A program made the translations under genes and the position numbers. Under the pieces are notes generated by a model. It ran no database searches, was not told where the DNA came from, and was given only the letters and a program-made list of their open reading frames with translations. A stretch of DNA of 64,000 nt from Siderastrea siderea. Taxonomy: Eukaryota; Cnidaria; Anthozoa; Scleractinia; Rhizangiidae. The stretch lies in the NCBI GenBank assembly GCA_964030785.1, contig OZ034967.1, positions 62,449,712-62,513,711 on the forward strand. Reading direction: 5' to 3'. Positions within the stretch are counted from its first letter, which is position 1, and each line of letters begins with the position of its first letter. Shown in pieces: positions 1 through 11,291 of this stretch.

Positions 1-2583
1 CAACTAGGAGCATTACCGCTCCACCTGGATAGGATTCTAGTCCATCACAGGGTACCCAAACATGAAGCAACTAGGAGCATCACCGCTCCCCCCTGGATAG
101 GATTCTAGTCCATCACAGGGTACCCAAACATGAAGTAACTAGGATAGGATACTAGTCCATCACAGGGTACCCAAACATGAAGCAACTAGGATAGGATTCT
201 AGTCCATCACAGGGTACCCAAACATGAAGCGACTAGGAGCATTACCGCTCCACCTGGATAGGATACTAGTCCATCACAGGTTACCCAAACATGAAGCAAC
301 TAGGATAGGATACTAGTCCATCACAGGGTACCCAAACATGAAGTAACTAGGATAGGATACTAGTCCATCACAGGGTACCCAAACATGAAGCAACTAGGAT
401 AGGATACTAGTCCATCACAGGGTACCCAAACATGAAGTAACTAGGATAGGATACTAGGTCCATCGCAGGGTACCCAAACATGAAGCAACTAGGATAGGAT
501 TCTAGTCCATCACAGGGTACCCAAACATGAAGCAACTAGGAGCATTACCGCTCCACCTGGATAGGATACTAGTCCATCACAGGTTACCCAAACATGAAGC
601 AACTAGGATAGGATACTAGTCCATCACAGGGTACCCAAACATGAAGTAACTAGGATAGGATACTAGTCCATCACAGGGTACCCAAACATGAAGTAACTAG
701 GATAGGATACTAGATCCATCGCAGGGTACCCAAACATGAAGCAACTAGGATAGGATTCTAGTACATCACAGGGTACCCAAACATGAAGCGACTAGGAGCA
801 TTACCGCTCCACCTGGATAGGAAACTAGTCCATCACAGGTTACCCAAACATGAAGCAACTAGGATAGGATACTAGGTCCATCGCAGGGTACCCAAACATG
901 AAGTAACTATGATAGGATTCTAGTCCATCACAGGGTACCCAAACATGAAGCAACTAGGATAGGATTCTAGTCCATCACAGGGTACCCAAACATGAAGCGA
1001 CTAGGAGCATTACCGCTCCACCTGGATAGGATACTAGTCCATCACAGGTTACCCAAACATGAAGCAACTAGGATAGGATACTAGTCCATCACAGGGTACC
1101 CAAACATGAAGTAACTAGGATAGGATACTAGTCCATCACAGGGTACCCAAACATGAAGCAACTAGGATAGGATACTAGTCCATCACAGGGTACCCAAACA
1201 TGAAGTAACTAGGATAGGATACTAGGTCCATCGCAGGGTACCCAAACATGAAGCAACTAGGATAGGATTCTAGTCCATCACAGGGTACCCAAACATGAAG
1301 CAACTAGGAGCATTACCGCTCCACCTGGATAGGATACTAGTCCATCACAGGTTACCCAAACATGAAGCAACTAGGATAGGATACTAGTCCATCACAGGGT
1401 ACCCAAACATGAAGTAACTAGGATAGGATACTAGTCCATCACAGGGTACCCAAACATGAAGTAACTAGGATAGGATACTAGATCCATCGCAGGGTACCCA
1501 AACATGAAGCAACTAGGATAGGATTCTAGTACATCACAGGGTACCCAAACATGAAGCGACTAGGAGCATTACCGCTCCACCTGGATAGGAAACTAGTCCA
1601 TCACAGGTTACCCAAACATGAAGCAACTAGGATAGGATACTAGGTCCATCGCAGGGTACCCAAACATGAAGTAACTATGATAGGATTCTAGTCCATCACA
1701 GGGTACCCAAACATGAAGCAACTAGGATAGGATACTAGTCCATCACAGGGTACCCAAACATGAAGTAACTAGGATAGGATACTAGTCCATCACAGGGTAC
1801 CCAAACATGAAGCAACTAGGATAGGATACTAGTTCATCACAGGGTACCCAAACATGAAGTAACTAGGATAGGATACTAGGTCCATCGCAGGGTACCCAAA
1901 CATGAAGCAACTAGGATAGGATTCTAGTCCATCACAGGGTACCCAAACATGAAGCAACTAGGAGCATTACCGCTCAGCCTGGATAGGATACTAGTCCATC
2001 ACAGGTTACCCAAACATGAAGCAACTAGGATAGGATACTAGGTCCATCGCAGGGTACCCAAACATGAAGCAACTAGGATAGGATTCTAGTCCATCACAGG
2101 GTACCCAAACATGAAGCAACTAGGATAGGATACTAGTCCATCACAGGTTACCCAAACATGAAGCAACTAGGATAGGATACTAGTCCATCACAGGGTACCC
2201 AAACATGAAGCAACTAGGATAGGATTCTAGTCCATCACAGGGTACCCAAACATGAAGCAACTAGGAGCATTACCGCTCCCCCCTGGATAGGATACTAGTC
2301 CATCGCAGGGTACCCAAACATGAAGCAACTAGGATAGGATACTAGTCCATCACAGGGTACCCAAACATGAAGCAACTAGGAGCATTACCGCTCCCCCCTG
2401 GATAGGATTCTAGTCCATCACAGGGTACCCAAACATGAAGTAACTAGGATAGGATACTAGTCCATCACAGGGTACCCAAACATGAAGCAACTAGGATAGG
2501 ATACTAGTCCATCGCAGGGTACTCAAACATGAAGCAACTAGGAACATTACCGCTCCCTCCTGGATAGGATGCTAGTCCACCGC
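1..2583. repeat. 47-bp satellite array with 768-bp higher-order repeat
   Basis: The basic unit is 47 bp and contains the steps ggatactagtcc and cagggtacccaaacatgaag. A 67-bp variant carries an extra 20 bp that forms a small stem (ggagc, loop attacc, gctcc). A 48-bp variant has one extra base at 'actaggtcc' or 'actagatcc'. The order of variants repeats: the block starting at 231 recurs at 999, an offset of 768 bp, and the same offset holds at 541/1309, 821/1589 and 901/1669. 768 equals fifteen 47-bp units plus three 20-bp inserts plus three single bases. The array starts before the window and decays after about 2583. Stops are frequent in every frame, so it is non-coding. Confidence 0.95.
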
Positions 2584-2865
2584 AAGATAACCCACAGCCT
2601 TTTGTTGGACTCGTCTAACATTATGCCGATACCTATAGTATATTTTTACCTTTAGAGGCAAACAATATGGGATAAAGGTTTGTTTAAGGAAACACGACAC
2701 GATGCAAAGTCAAAGACCAGCGTCAAATCCCCGATCTTTCAAAGTCCCGTTCGAACGTCAAACGCCGACTATTACACCAACATGCCTCAACTTAATCGTG
2801 AAAACTTTTAAAAGATCGTAGTTTGGTACGCGTAAGTTTTTTACGGTACGAAGCCAATTCTTTAA

Positions 2866-2935
<70 letters not shown>

Positions 2936-3561
2936 GTAAACCGTCTTAATTAGATCTATCATTCGCGTCACTTCATTGGTTGAAGAAAGTATGTCACGCA
3001 GTTTTCAAGCTTCTGGCCGAAAGCGGAAAAAGAGCACAGTGAAAGATGACCAAGCCTTTTGTAGTCTATTAAACATTGGTTTTTATAAACCAGAAAACTT
3101 TTTCCAATTGATAAACCACAAATGGTGCAACTGGCAGAACATGTGAACTGATTGTATTCAGAAGAAAGGGGAGGTTATCCACTGATAAAGATTTCAGGAC
3201 TTTATCTCAATTTGAAACCCATGATAAAGTTGAAAAAAGTCATGAACATACAAAATGAAGAGCATTTAATCCAAGGGCAAGTTTACTGCAGAAAGGTTAC
3301 AAGACAACGGAACAATTTGCAATTAAAACCGAAAAAATTAACAAAGTGTATCCGAGTTTATGTAGTCTATTTCGCGCGTGGGTAATAAATTCCAAACTCT
3401 CAAAACACTGCATCTTAATTGATAGAGAGAAGTTGCATGTTAAATGGCAATTTTAAGTTTCCTGTTTAATCTTTGCTTCTCGAAGATCGTCTTCTTCAAA
3501 GATGAATCTCTCGTATAACAATCCTTCTGTGGCCATGGCTCAGTGCAACGTAAACTAAAGA
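2584..3561. other. no gene seen; contains an (ATT)n microsatellite
   Basis: 2868-2934 is an uninterrupted ATT trinucleotide run. The rest is AT-rich sequence with only short ORFs and no recognisable domain or splice pattern. Confidence 0.7.
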
Positions 3562-4170
3562 TCAGTGATTAGACAAACGTGATTTGCAGTCAGTTGGAGG
3601 GAGAACAATCTTGATCGTCCTTTTATTGACTTCTTGGTTTTGCTGAAGGCTTTCTCTGCGTTTTTCACAAGTTGTGCAGCCATTTCGTGCTGAAACACAT
3701 TTCTTGCTTTGGTTCTCTTTTCTCCGTGAATTCCTCTCACTTCCATACTTTCCATTCAGACCCGATTTACCACTTATTTTGCACATTTTTAATCCTTCTA
3801 TAGTGAGATTTTTCCAGCTTTTTTCCTGCACATCAAAGTTACTATCAACTTGTCCATCAGCCTTACTTTCTTCATGCATGGAATCACCCTTGTCTTGCCC
3901 GTTTCTTTCAAGGCTGTGTTTGAAGGTTTCCTGCGCAAAATATTTCTCAAAGCCCTCCTTGTAGTTAGTTTCTTTGTGGAAATGTCGGCAGAGTGAACAA
4001 TAACTCCTTTTACATCTGTATCTATGTCCTTTACTTGAGTATTCTTTGTCACAAAACACGTAAACTAGATGCCGAGCCTCTTCAAGTAACAGAGGAGGTG
4101 AAAAAGAAGCACCACGGGTCGTGTCGCCATGGAAACCATGTTTGCAGTCTGGAAAATTCTTCTCGGCCAT
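3562..4170 (-). CDS. hypothetical protein, 202 aa, Cys/His-rich N-terminal half
   Basis: A single open frame starts at an ATG at 4170 (context aaaATGG) and runs 202 codons. I do not recognise the family. Residues about 50-70 hold several cysteines and histidines (CKRSYCSLCRHFHKE) that could bind zinc. The C-terminal half is Lys/Arg/Ser-rich and low in complexity. There is no signal peptide or membrane segment. It is longer than the chance ORFs around it, but overlapping ORFs of 60-96 codons also occur here, so it may be fortuitous or an old transposon exon. No splice partners were identified. Confidence 0.35.
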   Translation of the reverse strand: MAEKNFPDCKHGFHGDTTRGASFSPPLLLEEARHLVYVFCDKEYSSKGHRYRCKRSYCSLCRHFHKETNYKEGFEKYFAQETFKHSLERNGQDKGDSMHEESKADGQVDSNFDVQEKSWKNLTIEGLKMCKISGKSGLNGKYGSERNSRRKENQSKKCVSARNGCTTCEKRRESLQQNQEVNKRTIKIVLPPTDCKSRLSNH

Positions 4171-4938
4171 TTTTTTGTTGAAATTTTTGGACGTAAAGAT
4201 TGACTTTGCGCCAAATTTTTGAACTTCAAATTGGCTTGAAGATTTAAAACTGAAGGGAAAATTTCACCTAGTGGTATTGGAAAATTCAGCCAAAATTTTT
4301 TTGATACACTGAGTGCGAATTGCTTCACCAGTTCCCTCACTTGTTGCCATTGAGTAAACTAAGCAAAAAGCAAGTTTTCAATTTGCTAATCGCAGCGACA
4401 ACTTCAGCGATATCACGTTACGATGTTAAACAGCTTTTGATAAAAATAAATATGTGTCATAGTACCGTCAATCGAAAACAAACCAGAGTACAAACGTTAA
4501 ATAACTCACGTATTTGCTTTCAGTTGCGTGACTCCGAAGCTAACATACTGACAGAAGAAAAGAAAAGTAAATATTTACAACCAGCGTACAAAAATGCGCA
4601 AACAAACCAATGAAGCTTAAACTGAGACGTCTCTAAGAGGATGTCTGCAGCAACGATCTGTTTCGCTTCCAAATTTTCGGGTGAATTAATATTATAAATT
4701 GAAGAGCAGGTGTAGGAGATGGGATAAATTATTTATCACTACCAGAAGGCAGATTCAGTTGTAAACTGTCAAATTTATGCAAATCCACTCGTTTTACTGA
4801 GTCCGAGTTAAAAAGCCGAAGCCAGGCTGGAAGTTTAAAATTAGCTCCGTGGTTCAGTAGCTTTTCATCTCAAAAGCCAGCTTGTGGAGGTCACGTTTGC
4901 TAATAAAAAATAGAAAATTCGAGCAGAGTATAAAATAA

Positions 4939-5281
4939 GGGTGGTTTCCACTATGCTAAAATTTCTGGAAATTTCGGTCGAAGCATAAATGGAACGCTTC
5001 GGTCCAGGTGGAAATTTTCCGGAAAAAGTGGTCCACCTCAGCTCCAAAGGTGGTCCTCTTTGACCGGTCGGTCCGGTCCGACAGAAACGTGCCATTCCAT
5101 TTTCAAAACTTCTCGTTTCCAGTCCCACTTCGGTGAGAAGTAATCGAAATTTTGGACGAAACGTAAATGGAACGCTTCGGTCCGGTTGCGAATTTGTCTC
5201 CATCCAACAATGTCGTTCCATTTTCCCCTGGCTAGTTCCACTGGACTCTGACCGTTCGGTCTGGCATAATGGAAAGCACCC
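4939..5281. mobile_element. MITE-like element, about 343 bp
   Basis: The left end gggtggtttccactatgc and the inverted right end (gcataatggaaagcaccc) match at 15 of 18 positions. Inside, the motif aaatggaacgcttcggtcc occurs twice (about 4988 and 5168). There is no coding capacity. The exact ends and target duplication are uncertain. Confidence 0.7.
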
Positions 5282-6593
5282 TAGGTCTTGATGACAGTGG
5301 CCAAGCGGATTTTAACTCTTACAGTGCTGTCCAGTAGAATATCTTCAAATTCAAACCAAATTAACACTCGAGCCAATCAAACCACTCTAACCAAAGCAAT
5401 AAATCTGGCCAATCACCTCAGAGGTAAACAACACAACGAACCAATCAGAACTCGAAGGGAATATATGCAAATAAAGTCAAGGGCGCCACAAAAAGGGCGG
5501 CTAGCAAGGCACGATTGCTTAAAATTGGTTGAGAAAAAGGTGCGAGTTTTTTTATCAGAGCAGGCAATATCAGTAAAGCCAACTTTCGGTTAAAAACCAC
5601 TCTGAGCCTTTGTAACGTCTTTTTTATCTATATTGTTCGTTATTTAACTTATTGTTTATACGTTTGTACATTTTGTACAGGGAAAATGATTTAACTTGTT
5701 TGTTTCTTTTCTTTATTATTACGAACTGGATAATTTTTAGACTATAAATAAAATTGTCGTGTCATGGGTTATATTCTCTCGTCTCAACACGACAGACATG
5801 CTCAAATATCTAAGCTCATGTAACATACTGAATTGTTTTTGCGCGTCCCCGATGAACGTTAGTTTTGTCTAACGGAAATACTTCACGTATTACAGAACCT
5901 TAAAGTCATTAATATTTTAGCCTGTTCCAGGCTCTCAAATAGTAAGCACGGAGGGAGAGTTACAAGAAAGAGAACGAGAAAATAACACGCGTAGGATCTC
6001 AATTAATGTTTACGAAGAATTAACGCAAACAAATCGTGATTATTCCAATTACTTTACTATACAGTTGATAGAATTCGACAAAAGCTCCCAGAAAACCAGC
6101 TTTTACTCTCAACTGGTCTTCCTGGAAGCTATTTTCGCCGTCTAATTGGACAGTACAAAAGTAAAAAGTGGGAAGTGAAGTCTCAAATTTTGATTGGATA
6201 AGAAGTTGACAAGTTTGCGCATCCGCATCATTTATCGATCCAGTTGGTTTCTTCTGAACTCCTTTCACTCAAAGATGTCTGGTACTCCCTTTATACTAAG
6301 ACTAGACCGCTGGTCTTTCGTTTGACCTAATACTGGCTGTCATGCACTCTTGGCGACCATCGTCTGCTTCTTACGCTCTCTAAGAGTTCGAATCTTCTCC
6401 AGTTTTAGTTAGAATCGATGTAAGTTCAAAGCCTCGCTCAAGGTTGGCCTCTAAATTTCCTCAGATGGTATTGACTGTTTTGTTCTCTCAAACAGTTTTG
6501 ATTGCTGTCCACTCTCTTTCTTGCTTGGCTTGGTGTTTGCACGAGTTTATATTTGAATTTTACTTGAAAGAAATTGTGCCAGAAACTGCTTTT
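5282..6593. other. no gene seen
   Basis: There are short ORFs only. About 5288-5600 has an open frame of 101 codons with no recognisable domain; the text around 5500-5590 looks like a dispersed-repeat remnant. The downstream flank of the GPCR lies at 6000-6593. Confidence 0.5.
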
Positions 6594-7637
6594 TTACTCT
6601 CCCGGCTGTCCATTTTCAAAACGGCTCAATACAGCTTGCTTAGCCCTTCGGTAAATAGCAACCCAAGTGTTTCTCATTTCCGCGTTGAAGCCCGCGTAAA
6701 TGAAGACATTGACGCAAGCGTTGGCATACGCCATAAATACAGTAACTTTGACTACAGTGAGTGGAGTGCACGTCGGGCAACCCAACAAACTGATGATGTC
6801 AATCACTGTGATTGGCGTAGTCAAGAACACAAAGATACCGACGACGATTAATACAATCTTCGTCGCCCGACGCTCTTTGCTCCCGCCTGCCCTCGGCACT
6901 TGAGCTCGGGAGATGGTCGGGTCGATGTCGGCAGTCGATTGGCCGGTCACGATTGTAGTCGACACGTCTTCCTTGAAGATCGTAGACGGCTCCACCACCG
7001 TCGTGGAGCCTTGACTTTTGCTGACGTTAATCAGGCGAATTTGTCTTCTGGCAGTTTTAAGGATAAAATAATTGGTAAATGCCATGACTATGATGACGGC
7101 TAAATTGACGATGGAAAATAACATGAATAGGTACTCCGTGCTCAACGTGGTGGAAAACAAACAGATGTCAGCTACTTCAGCAGTGGCCGCAGCTCCCCAA
7201 CCCATTATGGGCAGAAACGCGATGATGAAAATCAGCACCCAAGATACTGCGATAGTAAAGGCTACTTTACGAGGTTCAGCAAAAGTGGGGTACAGGAAAG
7301 GCCGTGTTAACGCCAGGTATCTATCAAGGCTTATCAGCGTCAGGTTGAAGTTAGACGCGCCAAAAAGAAACACTGTCAATGGTATAACCACAAGGCATGG
7401 AATCATTGGACTGTTGTCTGTTTGATTGAGTTGATCAGCGAGACGAAGCGGCATGGCGATGGCTCCTTGGAGCATGTCAGCGACAGCTAGGTTAAGAAAG
7501 AGAAAGTTGTACACCGTGCGAAGTCTTCTGTTCCACAGGATCGCTACGATGACCAAGAAATTCCCGATAACAGCCACAACGGAAACAGTTATCATAAAAA
7601 TGGACGTGAAAATTATTTCAGGCGAGTACGAGGCCAT
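6594..7637 (-). CDS. class A (rhodopsin-like) G protein-coupled receptor
   Basis: An intact single-exon 347-aa receptor starts at an ATG at 7637. Seven hydrophobic segments are visible. Family landmarks: GN at residues 25-26 (TM1), LAVAD at 50-54 (TM2), C81 before TM3 with C159 in extracellular loop 2, DRY at 105-107, W133 in TM4, a Ser/Thr-rich third intracellular loop at about 200-255, and a short basic tail. It should sit in the plasma membrane and couple to G proteins; the ligand cannot be told. Unusual points: TM6 reads FLTTP (271-275), so the toggle tryptophan of CWxP is missing; TM7 reads NVFIY (310-314), with valine in place of the NPxxY proline; extracellular loop 3 carries CPTC (287-290). 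It is a general cnidarian-type orphan class A receptor. No paralogue lies nearby. Confidence 0.93.
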   Translation of the reverse strand: MASYSPEIIFTSIFMITVSVVAVIGNFLVIVAILWNRRLRTVYNFLFLNLAVADMLQGAIAMPLRLADQLNQTDNSPMIPCLVVIPLTVFLFGASNFNLTLISLDRYLALTRPFLYPTFAEPRKVAFTIAVSWVLIFIIAFLPIMGWGAAATAEVADICLFSTTLSTEYLFMLFSIVNLAVIIVMAFTNYFILKTARRQIRLINVSKSQGSTTVVEPSTIFKEDVSTTIVTGQSTADIDPTISRAQVPRAGGSKERRATKIVLIVVGIFVFLTTPITVIDIISLLGCPTCTPLTVVKVTVFMAYANACVNVFIYAGFNAEMRNTWVAIYRRAKQAVLSRFENGQPGE

Positions 7638-9629
7638 TTTCAGCTGAACGTTTCTCAGTTGTGAGCTGCAATTCTGGTTCTTTCTGTTTTTTGTTGAATG
7701 TTTTCAGCCCTGAGTCAAGCAGCTGTCTTCAGTTTTTTATGACTGTGGTTGCATCTTCATTGTGCAGGTTACGTTTCCTTTGTAACGTTACCCATTACTC
7801 TCCCTGTGGAGAGAAATGCAGAAATGAACGACGAAATGTTTAAATTAATTTTAGAAAATGAGGTTTAAATAAGTGATAAGGATTCCTCTTGACATTAAGT
7901 TATGAAAACAAAAACAGGATCTGTTCCGGAGAATTTCTATGAAACGTTAATAAATTACTTTCATGTAAGATAGTGCAGGATTCTAATTGGCTTGCATTTT
8001 TATTCTAGACCCAAGAAAAGTTAAAATTGAAAAAAGGCTTTTAACTTTTCATCAATAACAGGACGTGACATGTGCATTATACGAGGATAATATGAAATAC
8101 TGTTCAATTGCCCTCAGCTGATGGAGTTCTGAAGCAATTAAGAATTCAGTTAATCATCTAGTTCTGCTAGATCAGATCCTGTCACTTCAGGCAATCTTGC
8201 CGTTTCTTTTGTTTTCCTTGTTATAGAAACATTCTAATTGTTGAATCAGTAAAGAACTGCGCTATGTGTCGCAGTTTATTCCGCCTGTGGATCTTCGAAA
8301 GGGCCTTTAACGAATCAGGAAGCCTTTGGTGTCTTGCTAACCCTTTTTTGTTAGTGTTAGTAACAGTCAACCCATATAACCGCGCGACTCATGTTATCGT
8401 CAAAAAGTATTTAATAAACTTTTTATTTACATATATACTGATTTAGCTTTTACCGCCATGAAGTAGAACGACACAGCATACTGATAGGGTGCAGCCAGAA
8501 TATTTCACCGGCTATAAAAGTAAAAATAAATAAATACAAGAACACCTTAGAACTGGAATTATAAAATCCACACGCTAGTTTAGCGAGCCTTTAATTTTAA
8601 CAATGCAATGTTGGGCATCATTTTAAAAATAATGAGAACCTTACCACTTTTTTTAGTTTGCCGGAACATTATTAAAGTTAGCAGGAACAATCAGATCTGT
8701 CATCTTAAAGGTTTATGGATAGAAATGGAAATAGAAATTATCTTAGGCAATTTGTTGGCGGAAATATGTTGACGAAAATAGGTACGAATACAAAAAACAG
8801 TTAACGATTTGGAAGTTACAAGTGAGTTATTTATCTTTCAGTCGGTTCTAGGCTTCCGTTGCTCGTGATTGTTTTTATTCATTTTGTGATATGTTACTTT
8901 ATTCCGCGCTGTGATTTGCTTATTTCCGTGTTACGTACCCCTTAAGGGAAAAGACGCTAATTTTTGAAGATTTAAATCCGGGAGATTATAGAACACGAGG
9001 ATATTACTTTCGTTCAAGGGCTAGAGATAAGGAAATTGTCATAAACATTTAAACAGAAGCGCGTACTCGGAAATGGTTTTAGCACTGAAACAGGATACAA
9101 AATACTAAATATTCTTCATAACCGAAAACAAATATAGCCAAACAATTAAATCACTAAAGGGAGAAAATTCTCTTCAGAAAAAAAAATGAAGAGAAAGGAA
9201 AAGGTCATTGGGCGACTGCGCATGCGAACTGGCGGCATGCAAAATTTTTTGTGGTGATCCAAATTAAATTTGTTCCGTCGTGCTGCATGGATCCGTACAA
9301 GCAAGCTCTGACCGGTAAAACTTGGATCCACGCTGCTCCAAGTTGACTTTTTTCTCTCGACCTGAGGATCATTTTGCCGATCAAGAACGAAATACTTAGA
9401 TCAGCATGAGTGGAAAGCTTGCGAGGAAAATGGGAACACCCAAGGCTTGAGCGCCCACCGCGAATGGTACTCGCGCAAAGAGATAGTTCCGCCTAACCAG
9501 ATACCATCTTGATTTTAGAACACGCGTGAGGCATTCGTAACTAGCGAACAGAATCGCGCTTCTCCGAGTGAAAACGAGCAGGTCTATTTACATCCAAGTT
9601 TTGCAGTGTAAGGTAAACATAGTACAGCT
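7638..9629. other. no gene seen
   Basis: This is AT-rich intergenic sequence upstream of the GPCR. It has no ORF above about 60 codons with recognisable content. I see no clear core promoter for the receptor. Confidence 0.6.
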
Positions 9630-9782
9630 ATGGCACTAAGACGCTTGATAGATGACTTTGAAACAAAGGAATAGAAAATTATCGAGACCAGTGAGAACAT
9701 AAAAACCCTCGTGGATGATCTCTACAAACCTGCGAATTTCAGAATTTCGATTTTACTGTCTTTCGGGGATGAAACATTGCAG
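9630..9782 (+). pseudogene. exon-like frame with one internal stop and a donor site
   Basis: Starting at the ATG at 9630, 51 codons stay in one frame and end exactly at a strong donor (CAG|GTGAGT, junction after 9782). The frame is broken only by a TAG at 9672-9674. The peptide after the stop (KIIETSENIKTLVDDLYK, then further coding-like sequence) looks protein-like. It could be a decayed first exon, or coding could begin after the stop on an upstream splice. I do not recognise the family. Confidence 0.3.
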
Positions 9783-11157
9783 GTGAGTTAAAAATCAACA
9801 GGCTTTTAATGTATGTGAAGATAATTGCATTGCTACCGCGGCCTCGCAGAAACAAAAAAAATGCATCTATTATAACCATAACTTCCCTCAAGGCCTTCGA
9901 TATTTCTACATAATAATACCGGATAAACTATAAAAGTACTATCGGCCAATGTTAATTGACTGGGTTTGGCCACATACAAATTTCGCGTTAATAAACAAAC
10001 TCAGTAAGCTTTTCCTAAACTTTTTACCTTAATACCAGATGGCTTGGAATGTTTGCAGTTTTTTCTCTAGAACAGATGGGTTAACCTTTGACCTCTATCG
10101 GTGGAAAAAAAACATTTGAGCAAGACTGAACGCTTATACCGTATCTAAGAAATAGCCGTCACTTAAAAAGAACTCAGTAAAACTTAATTTAATATATAGT
10201 CGTTTGTAAAAAGTCAAACAAAATCAAGTTTTTAATGTAACTGGTCAGTTACAAAAAAATTAATTAAATCCTCTATTAACCAAACCAAAAATTATTGCAC
10301 CAACAAAAGAACATTGGTTCTCAGGACAAAAGAATTATAATCTAATAAATCGAAAGTTGTTAATTTGAAATTCCGCAGCATCTTTCAGCAAGCTTTCAGC
10401 AAAATGAAATAACTTTACCTACAGTAACAGGAGGAAATAATGTTTGTGCCTCTTGTTTCTTCTTCAAAAACTGTCGAGTGCTGGCTAACGTGAAAGGCGG
10501 TAGTTTTTTGTATAAAAAAAAGCCTTCTTAGTTCAGTAAGCAGATATTTTCGTGTGGACATATAGGTGGACCAAGAAGTAGTCTTCCTTTCTTTCGAATT
10601 GTGGGAGTGTCTATTCCAATGAACTGCCTTTCAAATTCTCGATGCTTGATTAAAATGAAACTTTAATATCGGAACAAGTTACTTTTTGCACATTAAAAAC
10701 TCGAACCCTGACGTCAAGTCCTTCAAGGTGGCAAAGAAAACATTATTAAGTTGGTAATATTTCATATAACGAACTATTAAAAGCTAAATCATGATGAATA
10801 AAATGTAATCAAATTGACTAGTCGGAAATAACGTTCAGAATAGCCACACACAAACAGAAAACTATTGAACGGCAAATCAAACTGACCGACTTCCCGACAT
10901 CTCAAATTGGGATTCGTCTCATTTCTCGTAAAAATTGTGTTAATTAACCAAGCGGTCTGTCCTAAAAAAGTTGCAATTTTATATAAAAAATATATATATA
11001 TCCGTATTAATTTATAATATCGTTTTAGTTTAATTTTTCAATTTATCATTCGATTTATATCAAATTAAACGTCACCAAAAAGGGATCTTTCACCAAAATT
11101 GTGTCAACAACAAACAGGTATTATACCGACAGCAAAACTGAATTCAAACATTTCAGT
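9783..11157. other. no gene seen
   Basis: AT-rich sequence without recognisable coding, repeat structure or RNA gene. Confidence 0.6.
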
Positions 11158-11291
11158 ATTTACTGACTCTCTTCTCCGCAGAGGCTCCTGTTAGTAAACA
11201 CCAGAGAAAGAACCAGCCTCCGCGCGCCGCGGGTATATTTTTCCCAAGGCGCGACTGTAGGAGGCCTCTGCGGAGGAGAGAGATTTACTGA
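11158..11291. mobile_element. MITE with 23-bp TIRs and 9-bp target duplication (Mutator-like)
   Basis: The element body 11167-11282 (116 bp) begins CTCTCTTCTCCGCAGAGG; its right end, inverted, begins CTCTCTCCTCCGCAGAGG. The arms match over about 23 bp with one mismatch and one indel. It is flanked by the direct repeat atttactga at 11158-11166 and 11283-11291. A 9-bp duplication is typical of Mutator-type insertion; hAT (8 bp) is the alternative. There is no coding capacity. Confidence 0.85.

Noticed and set aside
1..2583. CRISPR-like array
   Set aside because: Units abut without unique spacers, the genome is eukaryotic, and the order of variants shows a satellite higher-order repeat.
6444..6851. 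135-codon plus-strand frame
   Set aside because: Antisense shadow of the GPCR C-terminal part.
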